Assembly: GCA_019313905.1 (NCBI GenBank)
Contig: JAFDAI010000024.1
Coordinates: 1 to 34,270, forward strand
Source: Deltaproteobacteria bacterium
GTDB taxonomy: Bacteria > Desulfobacterota > Syntrophia > Syntrophales > UBA2210
Reading direction: 5' to 3'
Length of the DNA stretch: 34,270 nt
Below the pieces are notes generated by a model. The model saw only the letters and a program-made list of their open reading frames with translations. It was not told the DNA's origin and searched no databases. The position numbers and the translations under genes are program-made. Positions 1 through 8,104 of the stretch are shown here, one piece after another. Positions within the stretch are counted from its first letter, which is position 1, and every line of letters starts with the position of its first letter.

Positions 1-1
1 C

Positions 2-538
2 CTTCTCTTAAAGCAGCCTGGCACGAAGACCCCGCTTGCTGTCAGGGATACTGCCATGTTGGAGCTTCTGTATGCGACGGGGATTCGCGTGTCGGAAGTG
101 ATTTCTCTGTCCATGAGCAACATAAACTGGCAGGCGGGTTATCTCATCGTTGTGGGAAAGGGAAACAAGGAGAGGATCGTTCCGATTGGAAGGGCGGCCT
201 TTGACTGTCTGAACCGATATGTCGAAGTCTCAAGGCGGAAGTTGTCCAAGGGAAAATCGGTAAACACCATTTTCCTGAATAGATCGGGAACAGGTCTGAC
301 ACGTCAGGGGTTCTGGAAGATTGTAAAAAAATATGTTAGGAAAGCCGGATTGCAAAAAAAGGTTTACCCTCATACGTTCAGGCATTCTTTCGCGACACAC
401 CTTCTGGAGGGAGGAGCTGATTTGCGTTCTGTACAGGTAATGCTCGGTCACGCCGATATATCCACCACACAGATCTATACGCATGTCACTCGTGAGAGAT
501 TGAAGGAAATTCACAGGAAATATCATCCAAGGGGATAG
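2..538 (+). CDS. xerD: Tyrosine recombinase XerD, C-terminal part (cut by window start)
   Basis: Site-specific tyrosine recombinase that resolves chromosome dimers at dif with XerC. The reading frame is open to the left edge and already encodes the family sequence ahead of the first ATG at 56, so the gene begins outside the window. Catalytic residues are visible in order: Arg in ATGIRVSE, Lys in GKGNKER, the HxxR pair in HTFRHSFATHLL, the His in LGHADISTTQ, and the Tyr nucleophile in QIYTHV. The ending RERLKEIHRKYHPRG resembles the XerD end (HHPRA in E. coli) more than XerC, hence the symbol. The stop TAG directly precedes the next gene, suggesting co-transcription. Confidence 0.93.
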   Translation, partial: LLLKQPGTKTPLAVRDTAMLELLYATGIRVSEVISLSMSNINWQAGYLIVVGKGNKERIVPIGRAAFDCLNRYVEVSRRKLSKGKSVNTIFLNRSGTGLTRQGFWKIVKKYVRKAGLQKKVYPHTFRHSFATHLLEGGADLRSVQVMLGHADISTTQIYTHVTRERLKEIHRKYHPRG

Positions 539-540
539 TG

Positions 541-2535
541 ATGGACTACTATCGCAGTTCTGTAGAAAAGAAGAGAAAAACCAGAGAACCCCGGACAGGA
601 AAGAGCAGATTTCCCCTCTGGGTGATAGTTCTTGTCGTGCTGGTGTCTTTTATTGTTGGAGTTGTATTCAGCTCACTGGCGGCGAATCTTGGAAGTTTCT
701 CCTGGTTGTCAAGGATGAAAGACACTATTCTCGTTGCTGTCGCGGGAGGAACTCCCCAAACCCGCTACATCGATATCGAAAAGAATGGAAAGGACTACAT
801 ATTAAAGGAAGGAGACCGGTTTGAGATCTCTTATCGTGATGAATTTGTCATAAAGAAAGTAACGACAAACTCTCTCTTTAACCGGGGTATCACGGTTGAT
901 ATTGAGGGAATAGGGAGCTCAAACGACTTGGAGGCGCTGTTAAATGGAATTGAGCTGGTTGACAGAAAGATAGCGGACGACAGCAAGACTTCCGGAATCA
1001 ATGTCATGTATCGGGGTAAGATCATTACATCCATCCCGATAGATGTAAAAATCATGCCCCAGGACTGGTTGAGATTTGCGAAAGGGTCCAAAACGGAAAA
1101 ATCCAGAATAGAGTATCTTGAACGTGCTATTCGCATGGAAAAGGATGACATAAATGCGCGCAAGATGCTGGCGAAACTGTATGTAAAATCCGGGATGACC
1201 AATAAGGGGATTCTGGAATATAAAAGGATATTAAAACAAAAACCCGGTGATCTGGTCTCTCTTATCGAGCTTTCGAAGATATACATACGTGGGAAACAGT
1301 ACGAGAAAGCCTTAGCCATTCACCGGAAAATCATCAAGATCGACCCCAAAGACGATGTTGCCTATGCGAATATCGCTTATTCCTATGCGAAACTGGGAAA
1401 CTGGAAGAGGGCAGTTGCCAACTGTAAGGCTTCGCTCAAACTTAATCCCGGCAGCACCACAGTTCGTTATAACCTGGCTGAAGCTTATGAAAAAACGGGC
1501 AGGGACAAGGATGCAATCGCGCAATATGAACAAGTTTTGAAAAAGATGCCGGGTGATGTGAATGTTATGGTTGTTCTCTCGGATGCCTATCTCAGGGTAG
1601 GCAGGTATGATGATGCAATAAATCTGTATAGAAGAGTTATAAAAAAACAGCCGAAAAATGCCTCCGCATACGCCAACATAGGACTCGCATACGGGAACAA
1701 AGGGGTTCCGGAAAAAGAGATAGCGAATTACAAGAAGGCCATCTCCCTCAGGCCCAAAGATTCGGTAGTACATTTCAACCTTGCCATGGCGTACGAGAAG
1801 GGGAAACTTTACGATAAAGCAGTCCTGGAATATCGAAAAGTGCTGAAACTCAAACCCGGTGATACCGATGCCGGGCTACGTCTTGCCGAGCATTACCTGG
1901 CGAGGAAAGATTATAGCAGCGCGCTGGGTATGTACGAAAAACTGGCAAAGGCCCAGCCCAAAAATGCATCCATATACGAAAAGGCCGGTTTTGCATATGG
2001 AGAATTAAAGAAGTATAAAAAATCTGCCGCCAATTATGAAAAGGCCATAAAATATGGCGCGAAGAGCGAATATGTCCACTATAATCTTGCCTTCGCGTAT
2101 GACAAGATCGGAAAGAAGAAAAAGGCAATCTCCGAATATGAAAAGTTCGCTTCGCGCAAGCCTACTATGGAGGTACTGACCATACTGGCGGATTACTATA
2201 TGGAAGAGAAACAATATGACCGGGCCATAAGCACCTATAAAAAGATGATCAAGATTAATCCCCGGGAGGCAGGATTATATTCGGGTATAGGGTATGCCTA
2301 TAGCCTGAAGGGGGATACAGACAAGGCGATTGCCAACTACAAGGCTTCTATCCGTTATGACAGTGAAGATGATATGGTGTACTGCCGGTTAGGCGAGGTC
2401 TATGAGAAGAAGGGTATGTATGAGGAGGCACTCGGGGAATATACAAATGCGTATCAGGTTAATCCCGATTCGAACGAAGCGGCGCGCAAGATACCACATA
2501 TGAAAATTCGGATATTACAGAAAAAACACCAATAA
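541..2535 (+). CDS. Membrane-anchored TPR-repeat protein
   Basis: A 664-residue protein with a short basic cytoplasmic N-terminus, one transmembrane helix at about residues 25-50 and a long outer part. Residues from about 185 to the end consist of roughly a dozen tetratricopeptide repeats with recurrent signatures such as YxxIGxAY and AIxxYKKAI. Between helix and repeats lies a non-repeat domain of about 120 residues that I do not recognise. TPR arrays act as protein-binding scaffolds; the partner is unknown. A GTG at 538 could start the same frame, but ATG 541 has the better spacing from the GGGGA at 531-535. Lying between xerD and kdsA it may serve envelope assembly, which is inference only. 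Confidence 0.88.
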   Translation: MDYYRSSVEKKRKTREPRTGKSRFPLWVIVLVVLVSFIVGVVFSSLAANLGSFSWLSRMKDTILVAVAGGTPQTRYIDIEKNGKDYILKEGDRFEISYRDEFVIKKVTTNSLFNRGITVDIEGIGSSNDLEALLNGIELVDRKIADDSKTSGINVMYRGKIITSIPIDVKIMPQDWLRFAKGSKTEKSRIEYLERAIRMEKDDINARKMLAKLYVKSGMTNKGILEYKRILKQKPGDLVSLIELSKIYIRGKQYEKALAIHRKIIKIDPKDDVAYANIAYSYAKLGNWKRAVANCKASLKLNPGSTTVRYNLAEAYEKTGRDKDAIAQYEQVLKKMPGDVNVMVVLSDAYLRVGRYDDAINLYRRVIKKQPKNASAYANIGLAYGNKGVPEKEIANYKKAISLRPKDSVVHFNLAMAYEKGKLYDKAVLEYRKVLKLKPGDTDAGLRLAEHYLARKDYSSALGMYEKLAKAQPKNASIYEKAGFAYGELKKYKKSAANYEKAIKYGAKSEYVHYNLAFAYDKIGKKKKAISEYEKFASRKPTMEVLTILADYYMEEKQYDRAISTYKKMIKINPREAGLYSGIGYAYSLKGDTDKAIANYKASIRYDSEDDMVYCRLGEVYEKKGMYEEALGEYTNAYQVNPDSNEAARKIPHMKIRILQKKHQ

Positions 2536-2553
2536 ATAGAGGGAGTAGTGAAA

Positions 2554-3381
2554 ATGGAGCAGATTATTCTGGGGGACATGGTTATCGGCGGGGATGCTCC
2601 CTTTGTTCTGATTTCAGGTCCATGCGTTATCGAGGACGGTGTAAAGACGGAGAAAATAGCTCTGTACCTGAAGGATCTGGCGGGAGAGCTTGATATCCCT
2701 TTTATCTTCAAGGCATCCTATGACAAGGCGAACCGAAGCTCCATGAACTCTTTCAGGGGCCCCGGATTGAAAGAAGGTCTTGATATACTCAGGGGAATCA
2801 AGGAGGGTCTTTCAATCCCCGTCCTTTCTGATGTCCATCGATTTGAGGAGATTGAAGAAGCATCGAAGGTATTGGATGTGATGCAGATTCCGGCATTTCT
2901 GTGCCGGCAGACGGATTTCGTAGTGGAAGTTGCCAGAGTTGCCGGGATAATCAATGTCAAGAAGGGTCAGTTTATTGCTCCGTGGGACGTCTCCAATATA
3001 TTAGACAAGATAACATCCACGGGGAATAAGAATATAATGGTTACAGAGAGGGGCGTGAGTTTCGGTTACAACAACCTTGTTGCCGATATGAGATCAATTC
3101 CCATATTAAGGAGAATGGGGTATCCGGTGGTCTTCGATGCCACACACAGCGTACAGCTTCCGGGTGGGGCCGGCAGTTCGTCCGGAGGCAACAGGGGAAT
3201 GGCGGTTTATCTGTCACGTGCGGCAGTTGCCACGGGAATTGACGGATTGTTTCTTGAGGTTCACCCCGATCCCGAATGCGCCCTGTGCGACGGTCCCAAT
3301 TCTCTTTATCTGGATTCACTTCCAGGTCTTCTCGGAATGCTTAAAGAAATAGACAGGATCATTAAAACCGACAAAACTTGA
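2554..3381 (+). CDS. kdsA: 3-deoxy-8-phosphooctulonate synthase (KDO-8-P synthase), metal-dependent type
   Basis: Condenses phosphoenolpyruvate with arabinose 5-phosphate to KDO 8-phosphate, the first committed step to the LPS inner-core sugar KDO. The 275-residue length is normal. Residues Cys24 (in SGPCVIED), His198 (DATHS), Glu235 (FLEVHPDP) and Asp246 (CDGPN) have the same spacings as the metal ligands Cys11, His185, Glu222 and Asp233 that I recall for the Aquifex enzyme; metal-independent enzymes such as E. coli KdsA have Asn in place of the Cys. The active site is therefore expected to hold a divalent metal. GTG at 2548 is possible, but ATG 2554 is 8 bases from the GAGGGAG at 2539-2545. 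kdsC follows directly, the next-but-one enzyme of the pathway. Confidence 0.96.
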   Translation: MEQIILGDMVIGGDAPFVLISGPCVIEDGVKTEKIALYLKDLAGELDIPFIFKASYDKANRSSMNSFRGPGLKEGLDILRGIKEGLSIPVLSDVHRFEEIEEASKVLDVMQIPAFLCRQTDFVVEVARVAGIINVKKGQFIAPWDVSNILDKITSTGNKNIMVTERGVSFGYNNLVADMRSIPILRRMGYPVVFDATHSVQLPGGAGSSSGGNRGMAVYLSRAAVATGIDGLFLEVHPDPECALCDGPNSLYLDSLPGLLGMLKEIDRIIKTDKT

Positions 3382-3395
3382 AAGAAGAACAAATT

Positions 3396-3935
3396 ATGGA
3401 AAAACCTTTCTTTGAAAAGATGAAAATGGTTACCCTTCTGGTATTGGATGTTGATGGTGTGCTGACCGACGGGAAAATAATTATTGATGATCTTGGAAAT
3501 GAATCTAAAAACTTCAACGTCAGAGACGGGCACGGTCTGAAACTTTTGATGAGAAGCGGTATTGATGTTGCTTTCCTGACGGGTAGAGAGTCGGAAGTGG
3601 TGAAACACCGTGCAGAGGAACTCGGAATCAAAGATGTTTATCAAGGAGTAAAAGACAAGGCAAAGGTGCTGGGCGAGATGCTTGCCGCAAAAGGATTGTC
3701 TGGTGAGTGCGTTGCGTATGTGGGGGATGACATAGTGGATATTCCTGTGTTCAGGATGGTTGGGTTCTCGGCTGCTGTTGCGGACGCGCTCGATTATGTC
3801 AAGGCAAATGCCGATTATGTTACCGTGAAAGAAGGGGGAAACGGGGCGGTGAGAGAAATCTGCGAAATGATCCTCAGCGCCCGTGAAAAATGGAATGATG
3901 TAACGTCGAGATATGGAATGAAGGTTGAAAAATGA
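3396..3935 (+). CDS. kdsC: 3-deoxy-D-manno-octulosonate 8-phosphate phosphatase
   Basis: HAD-superfamily phosphatase that removes the phosphate from KDO 8-phosphate, giving free KDO for CMP activation by KdsB. The nucleophile motif LDVDGVLTDG (Asp18 and Asp20) lies at the N-terminus, followed by TGRES (motif II), a Lys region around KDKAKV and the metal-binding GDDIVD (motif IV). The protein is 179 residues long, a cap-less C0 type typical of KdsC. The frame could open at a TTG at 3378 overlapping the kdsA stop, but ATG 3396 is preceded by AGAAG and gives the normal N-terminus. It forms one transcription unit with kdsA. Confidence 0.95.
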   Translation: MEKPFFEKMKMVTLLVLDVDGVLTDGKIIIDDLGNESKNFNVRDGHGLKLLMRSGIDVAFLTGRESEVVKHRAEELGIKDVYQGVKDKAKVLGEMLAAKGLSGECVAYVGDDIVDIPVFRMVGFSAAVADALDYVKANADYVTVKEGGNGAVREICEMILSAREKWNDVTSRYGMKVEK

Positions 3936-3964
3936 GACTTTCCCTTTACATATTGGCAGTTAAA

Positions 3965-3980
3965 TGGTACGTTTCTTGCT
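3965..3980 (+). promoter_or_regulatory. Candidate sigma-54 (-24/-12) promoter for the lpt-rpoN operon
   Basis: The sequence TGGTACGTTTCTTGCT matches the sigma-54 consensus TGGCACG-N4-TTGCW at every position but one, with GG and GC elements in exact register. It lies between kdsC and lptC and would start transcription near 3991, giving a leader of about 130 bases. The downstream operon includes rpoN, so autoregulation is possible. No enhancer-binding site was recognised upstream, and upstream coding sequence limits where one could be. Confidence 0.6.
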
Positions 3981-4031
3981 AAAATACTTGGGAGAGTTTT
4001 TGAAGATACGAACTTCCACTAATCCTGTTTA

Positions 4032-4073
4032 TGCGCGAATGAGCGCAGGTAGTCGGAGCATTTTTTCATGCTC
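4032..4073 (+). other. Two small inverted repeats in the lptC leader
   Basis: TGCGC/GCGCA (4032-4036 with 4043-4047) and GAGCAT/ATGCTC (4056-4061 with 4068-4073) can form two adjacent hairpins in the untranslated region between the sigma-54-like site and lptC. Neither is followed by a T-run, so they are not intrinsic terminators. Function unknown. Confidence 0.3.
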
Positions 4074-4118
4074 AAAATCATACTGTTCAGCTTTTGAAAA
4101 TCTCCCCGGACTAAACTT

Positions 4119-4676
4119 TTGTTAAAGAAAATATCAACGAAGAAACTGCTCATTGGAGGATGCGTTCTTCTTGTTGGTGCGTTGTTCCTGTATGTACTTT
4201 GCATCGTCCACAAAGAGGAGAAAGGCGTTCTGAAAGTCATTTCAGAGCGGGTTGATCTTCAGATAAAAGATTTTCACTATACCGAGGTGGGAGATCCCGA
4301 TCTGGTATGGGAGATTAACGCGGATACCGCAAGATACATCAGGAAGGATGACATTACCCTCTTTGAGAATGTTGAGATAAAGTTAGTTTTTTCCAATGGT
4401 GGAATATATACGATAACAGGTGAAAAGGGATCTCTGCATACCGATACAAAGGATGTGGATATATATGGAAATGTGGTTGCTGTTTCGAATAGTGGATACC
4501 GCTTTGAGACAGACAGACTGTATTACACCCATAGTAATAGAGAGGTTCACACTAAGGATACCGTGGAGATGACACGTCCCGGGACCGATGTAAAGGGAGT
4601 TGGTATGATTCTGTCGTTGAAGGACAGAAAAGCAACCCTGTTGTCCAATGTCAGCGCAGTAATAAAGAAAAAATAA
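4119..4676 (+). CDS. lptC: LPS export ABC transporter periplasmic protein LptC
   Basis: Bitopic inner-membrane protein that takes LPS from the LptBFG transporter and passes it to LptA. The 185-residue product has one N-terminal membrane helix (about residues 9-28) and a periplasmic beta-jellyroll domain of the LptC/OstA type, seen in GDPDLVWEINADTARY and the later repeated strands. The start is unusual: an in-frame stop at 4095 leaves TTG 4119 as the only common initiator before the membrane helix, and no clear Shine-Dalgarno sequence precedes it. Neighbours lptA and lptB support the assignment. Confidence 0.88.
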   Translation: MLKKISTKKLLIGGCVLLVGALFLYVLCIVHKEEKGVLKVISERVDLQIKDFHYTEVGDPDLVWEINADTARYIRKDDITLFENVEIKLVFSNGGIYTITGEKGSLHTDTKDVDIYGNVVAVSNSGYRFETDRLYYTHSNREVHTKDTVEMTRPGTDVKGVGMILSLKDRKATLLSNVSAVIKKK

Positions 4677-4699
4677 CCTTGATCGGGTACTTGCAATAT

Positions 4700-5218
4700 A
4701 TGAGAAAAAAAATCTTCCTGATATTGGCGTTTGTAGTGATTCTTCCCCTTGTCTCATCAGTAAAGGGCATGTGCGGCGGGGAAAATCCGATACAGATAAC
4801 ATCAGATCGTCTGGATGCTTACGATGACAAGAGCCTTGTTCTGTTTTCCGGAAATGTCGTAGTTGTCCAGAATGATACGGTAATAAATTCGGACGAACTG
4901 TATCTCTACTATGACAAGAAAAGCAATGGAGGAAATACCATCTCCGGCATAACCGAAGGCGCGGGAAAGATAGAGAGAATCGAACTGAAAGGCAATGTAA
5001 CCATAAAAAGGGGCGAGAGGACCGTTACCGGAGACATGGCTGTTTTCTATAATGCTGATCAAAAAATCATAATGACCGGCAATGCTGTGATGATGGAGGG
5101 GGCGAACGTGATCAGGGGGGACAGGATTACCGTTTTCCTGACGGAAAACAGAGGAGTTGTGAATGGTTCCGGCGGAGAGAGGGTTACAGCTACTATCTAC
5201 CCGGGTGACACTGAATAG
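4700..5218 (+). CDS. lptA: Lipopolysaccharide transport periplasmic protein LptA
   Basis: Periplasmic bridge protein that carries LPS between LptC and LptD. ATG 4700 opens with a typical signal peptide (MRKKIFLILAFVVILPLV, cleavage probably near residue 20-25), followed by an OstA domain of about 145 residues with the expected ITSDRLDAYDDK and VLFSGNVVVVQND strands and a later GNAVMMEGANVIRGD. An upstream in-frame TTG at 4679 is less likely because it would put polar residues before the signal peptide. It follows lptC by 23 bases and precedes lptB. Confidence 0.92.
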   Translation: MRKKIFLILAFVVILPLVSSVKGMCGGENPIQITSDRLDAYDDKSLVLFSGNVVVVQNDTVINSDELYLYYDKKSNGGNTISGITEGAGKIERIELKGNVTIKRGERTVTGDMAVFYNADQKIIMTGNAVMMEGANVIRGDRITVFLTENRGVVNGSGGERVTATIYPGDTE

Positions 5219-5260
5219 GGACTAAGACCGATTTATTATAAAACAGGGTAAATTGAATTC

Positions 5261-5983
5261 TTGGAAAAGTTGCTTGCGACAGAACTGGTAAAAACCTACA
5301 ACGGGCGACGTGTTGTGGATAAGATCAACCTGGAGGTTAACAGGGGGGAAGTGGTTGGACTGTTGGGGCCTAACGGTGCCGGCAAGACGACAACCTTCTA
5401 TATGATGGTTGGTCTGATAAGCCAGGATGGCGGGAGCGTTTTGTTGAATGGTGAGGATATCAGCCACTATCCGATGTATATGAGGGCGCGGAAGGGGATA
5501 AATTATCTCCCGCAGGAACCGTCAATATTCAGAAAACTTACAGTGGAAGAAAACATAATGGCTATCCTGGAGACACTGAATATAAGTAAAGGGGAGAGAG
5601 AGGAAAGACTGCACAAGCTCCTCGAAGAACTGGACCTTTCGGGCCTTTCAAAAAATATGGCATATTCACTTTCGGGAGGCGAACGCAGGAGGGTGGAAAT
5701 TACAAGAGCGTTGGTTACATCGCCACAGTACATGCTCCTCGACGAGCCCTTTGCGGGCATTGATCCAATAGCAGTCGCGGATATTCAGGATATTATACGT
5801 AGACTGCGATCAAGAGAAATAGGAGTGCTGATTTCTGATCATAATGTGAGGGAAACTCTCAAGGTTTGCGACAGGGCATATATCGTAAACGAAGGCACTG
5901 TCCTGGTTGAAGGTGATCCGGACTATATAGCAGGCAGTGAAATTGCCCGTAAATTTTACCTCGGGAAAGATTTCGATCTATAG
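5261..5983 (+). CDS. lptB: LPS export ABC transporter ATP-binding protein LptB
   Basis: Cytoplasmic ATPase that powers LPS extraction by LptFG. All ABC motifs are intact: Walker A GPNGAGKTT at residues 36-44, signature LSGGE, Walker B MLLDEPFAGIDP and the switch His in SDHNVRE. The length of 240 residues is normal. An in-frame stop at 5249 forces initiation after that point; TTG 5261 is the best candidate, with a weak AGGG 12 bases upstream. lptF and lptG are not in the window. Placement of lptB directly before rpoN is common in proteobacteria. Confidence 0.95.
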   Translation: MEKLLATELVKTYNGRRVVDKINLEVNRGEVVGLLGPNGAGKTTTFYMMVGLISQDGGSVLLNGEDISHYPMYMRARKGINYLPQEPSIFRKLTVEENIMAILETLNISKGEREERLHKLLEELDLSGLSKNMAYSLSGGERRRVEITRALVTSPQYMLLDEPFAGIDPIAVADIQDIIRRLRSREIGVLISDHNVRETLKVCDRAYIVNEGTVLVEGDPDYIAGSEIARKFYLGKDFDL

Positions 5984-5991
5984 GGAAAACG

Positions 5992-7431
5992 ATGGTTTTC
6001 GAACTCAAACAGACTCTTAAACTGACGCAGCAATTGGTCATGACGCCGCAGCTTCAGCAGTCGATCAAGCTCCTCCAGCTTTCGAGATTAGAACTGGTGG
6101 ATACCGTAAATCAGGAGCTTGAAGAAAATCCTCTCCTCGAAGATCGGCCTGCCGATAGTGATCCGGAGACAGATGTTGTCCCGGAACTTGATGATATGAA
6201 GGTTGAAACGAAGACAAAGGAGATCACCGGAGAGGGGGATGGAAAAGAGGATTTTGACTGGGACGGCTATCTCGAAGATTTTGGTCCAATGGGCGTTCCC
6301 TATTCCCGCGAGAATGTGGACGCGCCGTCTTTCGAGAACACACTTACCAAAACAAGTTCTCTTTCAGATCACCTGCTGTGGCAGCTTAACCTGTCGCGTT
6401 TCACTGATGTGGAAAGGCGTTTGGGTGAACAGATCATAGGCAATTTAAACAGCGACGGATATATCATGGCAACCCCTGAAGAGATTGCATTTTTAGAGGA
6501 TGTGGATCCGGCTCTTGTTGAAGATGTCCTTGAAAGGGTGCAGAAATTCGATCCCCCAGGTGTCGCCGCGAGGGATTTGAAGGAATGTCTGCTTATACAG
6601 ATCAGACTTCTGGATATCGATTCACCACTTCCGGAAAAGATAGTTGAAGATCATCTGAAGGATCTTGAGACGAGAAACTACAACAATATAGCCAGAAAAC
6701 AGAAGATTTCCATTGATGACGTCAAACAGGCAGTGTTGCTGATAAGCAAACTGAACCCCAAACCGGGGCTCCTCTACAACGAGGAGAGGCCCCAATATAT
6801 AATCCCGGATGTATTCGTTTTCAAGGCTGGAGATGTATACAGGATTGCCCTGAACGATGACGGCATGCCAAGGCTGAGGATAAACAATCTTTACAAGGAA
6901 ATCATGAGCGGTATGAAAAACAACGAAGGGGAAGAATGCAAAACCTATATCAAGGATAAATTGCAGTCCGCGACCTGGTTGATAAAGAGCATTCAGCAAA
7001 GGCAAAGGACAATTTACAGGGTATCTGAGAGTATCGTGGAGCACCAGATTGAGTTTTTTGACAAGGGCATCAATTATTTAAAACCCATGGTCTTAAGGGA
7101 CATCGCTGATGATGTTGAGATGCACGAGTCAACGATAAGCAGGGTTACCACGAATAAATACATGCATACGCCGAGGGGCATATTTGAACTCAAATATTTC
7201 TTTAACAGCGGAATAAACAGGGTAGGCAATACCCAACAGATAGCATCGCAGAGCGTTAAGGAAAAAATAAGGCAGATAATAAGTGAAGAGGATAACAGGA
7301 AACCATATAGTGACGATCAGATAGTTGATATACTTGTAGACTCGGATATATCCATAGCAAGGAGAACGGTGGCAAAATACAGGGAATCGCTGGGAATATT
7401 GTCCTCATCCAAGAGAAGGAAGTATTTCTAA
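5992..7431 (+). CDS. rpoN: RNA polymerase sigma-54 factor
   Basis: Alternative sigma factor that recognises -24/-12 promoters and needs an ATP-driven enhancer-binding protein. The 479-residue product has the Gln/Leu-rich region I (residues 1-50, LKLTQQLVMTPQLQQSIKLL), an acidic region II, the core-binding domain, the helix-turn-helix near residues 370-405 (VEMHESTISRVTTNKY) and a perfect RpoN box ARRTVAKYRE at 456-465. The start ATG has AGGGA upstream and lies 8 bases after lptB. The sigma-54-like site ahead of lptC would place this gene under its own product. Confidence 0.97.
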   Translation: MVFELKQTLKLTQQLVMTPQLQQSIKLLQLSRLELVDTVNQELEENPLLEDRPADSDPETDVVPELDDMKVETKTKEITGEGDGKEDFDWDGYLEDFGPMGVPYSRENVDAPSFENTLTKTSSLSDHLLWQLNLSRFTDVERRLGEQIIGNLNSDGYIMATPEEIAFLEDVDPALVEDVLERVQKFDPPGVAARDLKECLLIQIRLLDIDSPLPEKIVEDHLKDLETRNYNNIARKQKISIDDVKQAVLLISKLNPKPGLLYNEERPQYIIPDVFVFKAGDVYRIALNDDGMPRLRINNLYKEIMSGMKNNEGEECKTYIKDKLQSATWLIKSIQQRQRTIYRVSESIVEHQIEFFDKGINYLKPMVLRDIADDVEMHESTISRVTTNKYMHTPRGIFELKYFFNSGINRVGNTQQIASQSVKEKIRQIISEEDNRKPYSDDQIVDILVDSDISIARRTVAKYRESLGILSSSKRRKYF

Positions 7432-7435
7432 TCTG

Positions 7436-7555
7436 ATGAAATACCGATTGACTTTTATAATCGGCTCAAATATAAGGCGGAGGTTCATCGTGTTGCTGAT
7501 CGATGAAATCGTTTTAAAGAATTTGATAGAGAAATCAGGAGGACTTAGTGCCTGA
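7436..7555 (+). CDS. Possible small ORF between rpoN and hpf
   Basis: A 39-codon frame starts five bases after the rpoN stop. A GTG at 7490 inside it has a good GGCGGAGG upstream and would give a 21-residue peptide MLLIDEIVLKNLIEKSGGLSA. No family was recognised. The stretch 7432-7585 also holds a six-pair inverted repeat (7444-7449 with 7459-7464). It could be a leader peptide, or the ribosome binding site could be fortuitous. Confidence 0.25.
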   Translation: MKYRLTFIIGSNIRRRFIVLLIDEIVLKNLIEKSGGLSA

Positions 7556-7585
7556 CACCGAGTCTACTATAGAGGAGGAACACGC

Positions 7586-8086
7586 ATGCAAACTTATTAT
7601 GTTAGTAAAAAACTTGCCAGGATTGAAAGATATATAGACAAGCCTGTAAGTGCCCATGTGATACTGTCCGTGGAAAAATTCAGGAATGTTGCAGAAATAA
7701 AATTGTCGGCCAGGAATACAGCCCTTCAGGGCAAGGAAGAGGCGAAGGAAATGACTCTTGCCGTAGACAATGTCATAGATAAGATAGAACGACAGATGAA
7801 GAAATATAAGGGAAAAACGAGGAATCACAAGGATGCTGCATCCATGGGCGAAAGTATGGGGTCTGGGGATCTGTCTGCTGAGGAGTATGATGAATACGAT
7901 GAAAACCCCGAAGTGATGGAGACCAGAAAGGTCGTACTCAAACCTATGTCTCTGGAGGATGCGATCTTGGAAATGGATGAGTCGAGGAACAGGTTTGTCA
8001 TTTACAGGGATTCTTCCTCTGAGAGTGTGAGTGTTATTTATCGTCGTGATGACGGGAAGTATGTCCTGATAGAGACCAACAGCTGA
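7586..8086 (+). CDS. hpf: Ribosome hibernation promoting factor, long form, with a short N-terminus
   Basis: Binds the 30S decoding region and dimerises ribosomes in stationary phase. Residues 1-85 match the S30AE domain (KKLARIERYIDKP, then VAEIKLSARN), residues 86-110 form a linker, and residues 111-166 match the C-terminal dimerisation domain of long HPF (VVLKPMSLEDAILEM to DDGKYVLIET). The family normally begins with one beta strand and turn, about 15 residues more. Here the frame is closed by TGA at 7553-7555, and a strong AGGAGG precedes ATG 7586, so the short start appears genuine. Gene order rpoN-hpf-ptsN is conserved in proteobacteria. Confidence 0.9.
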   Translation: MQTYYVSKKLARIERYIDKPVSAHVILSVEKFRNVAEIKLSARNTALQGKEEAKEMTLAVDNVIDKIERQMKKYKGKTRNHKDAASMGESMGSGDLSAEEYDEYDENPEVMETRKVVLKPMSLEDAILEMDESRNRFVIYRDSSSESVSVIYRRDDGKYVLIETNS

Positions 8087-8104
8087 AACAGAAGGTGAAC
8101 CACA

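Noticed and set aside
3932-3982. Seventeen-codon frame MRLSLYILAVKWYVSC overlapping the kdsC stop
   Set aside because: No ribosome binding site of note, it runs through the sigma-54-like promoter, and lptC downstream already has its own membrane helix, so it is not a lost lptC start.
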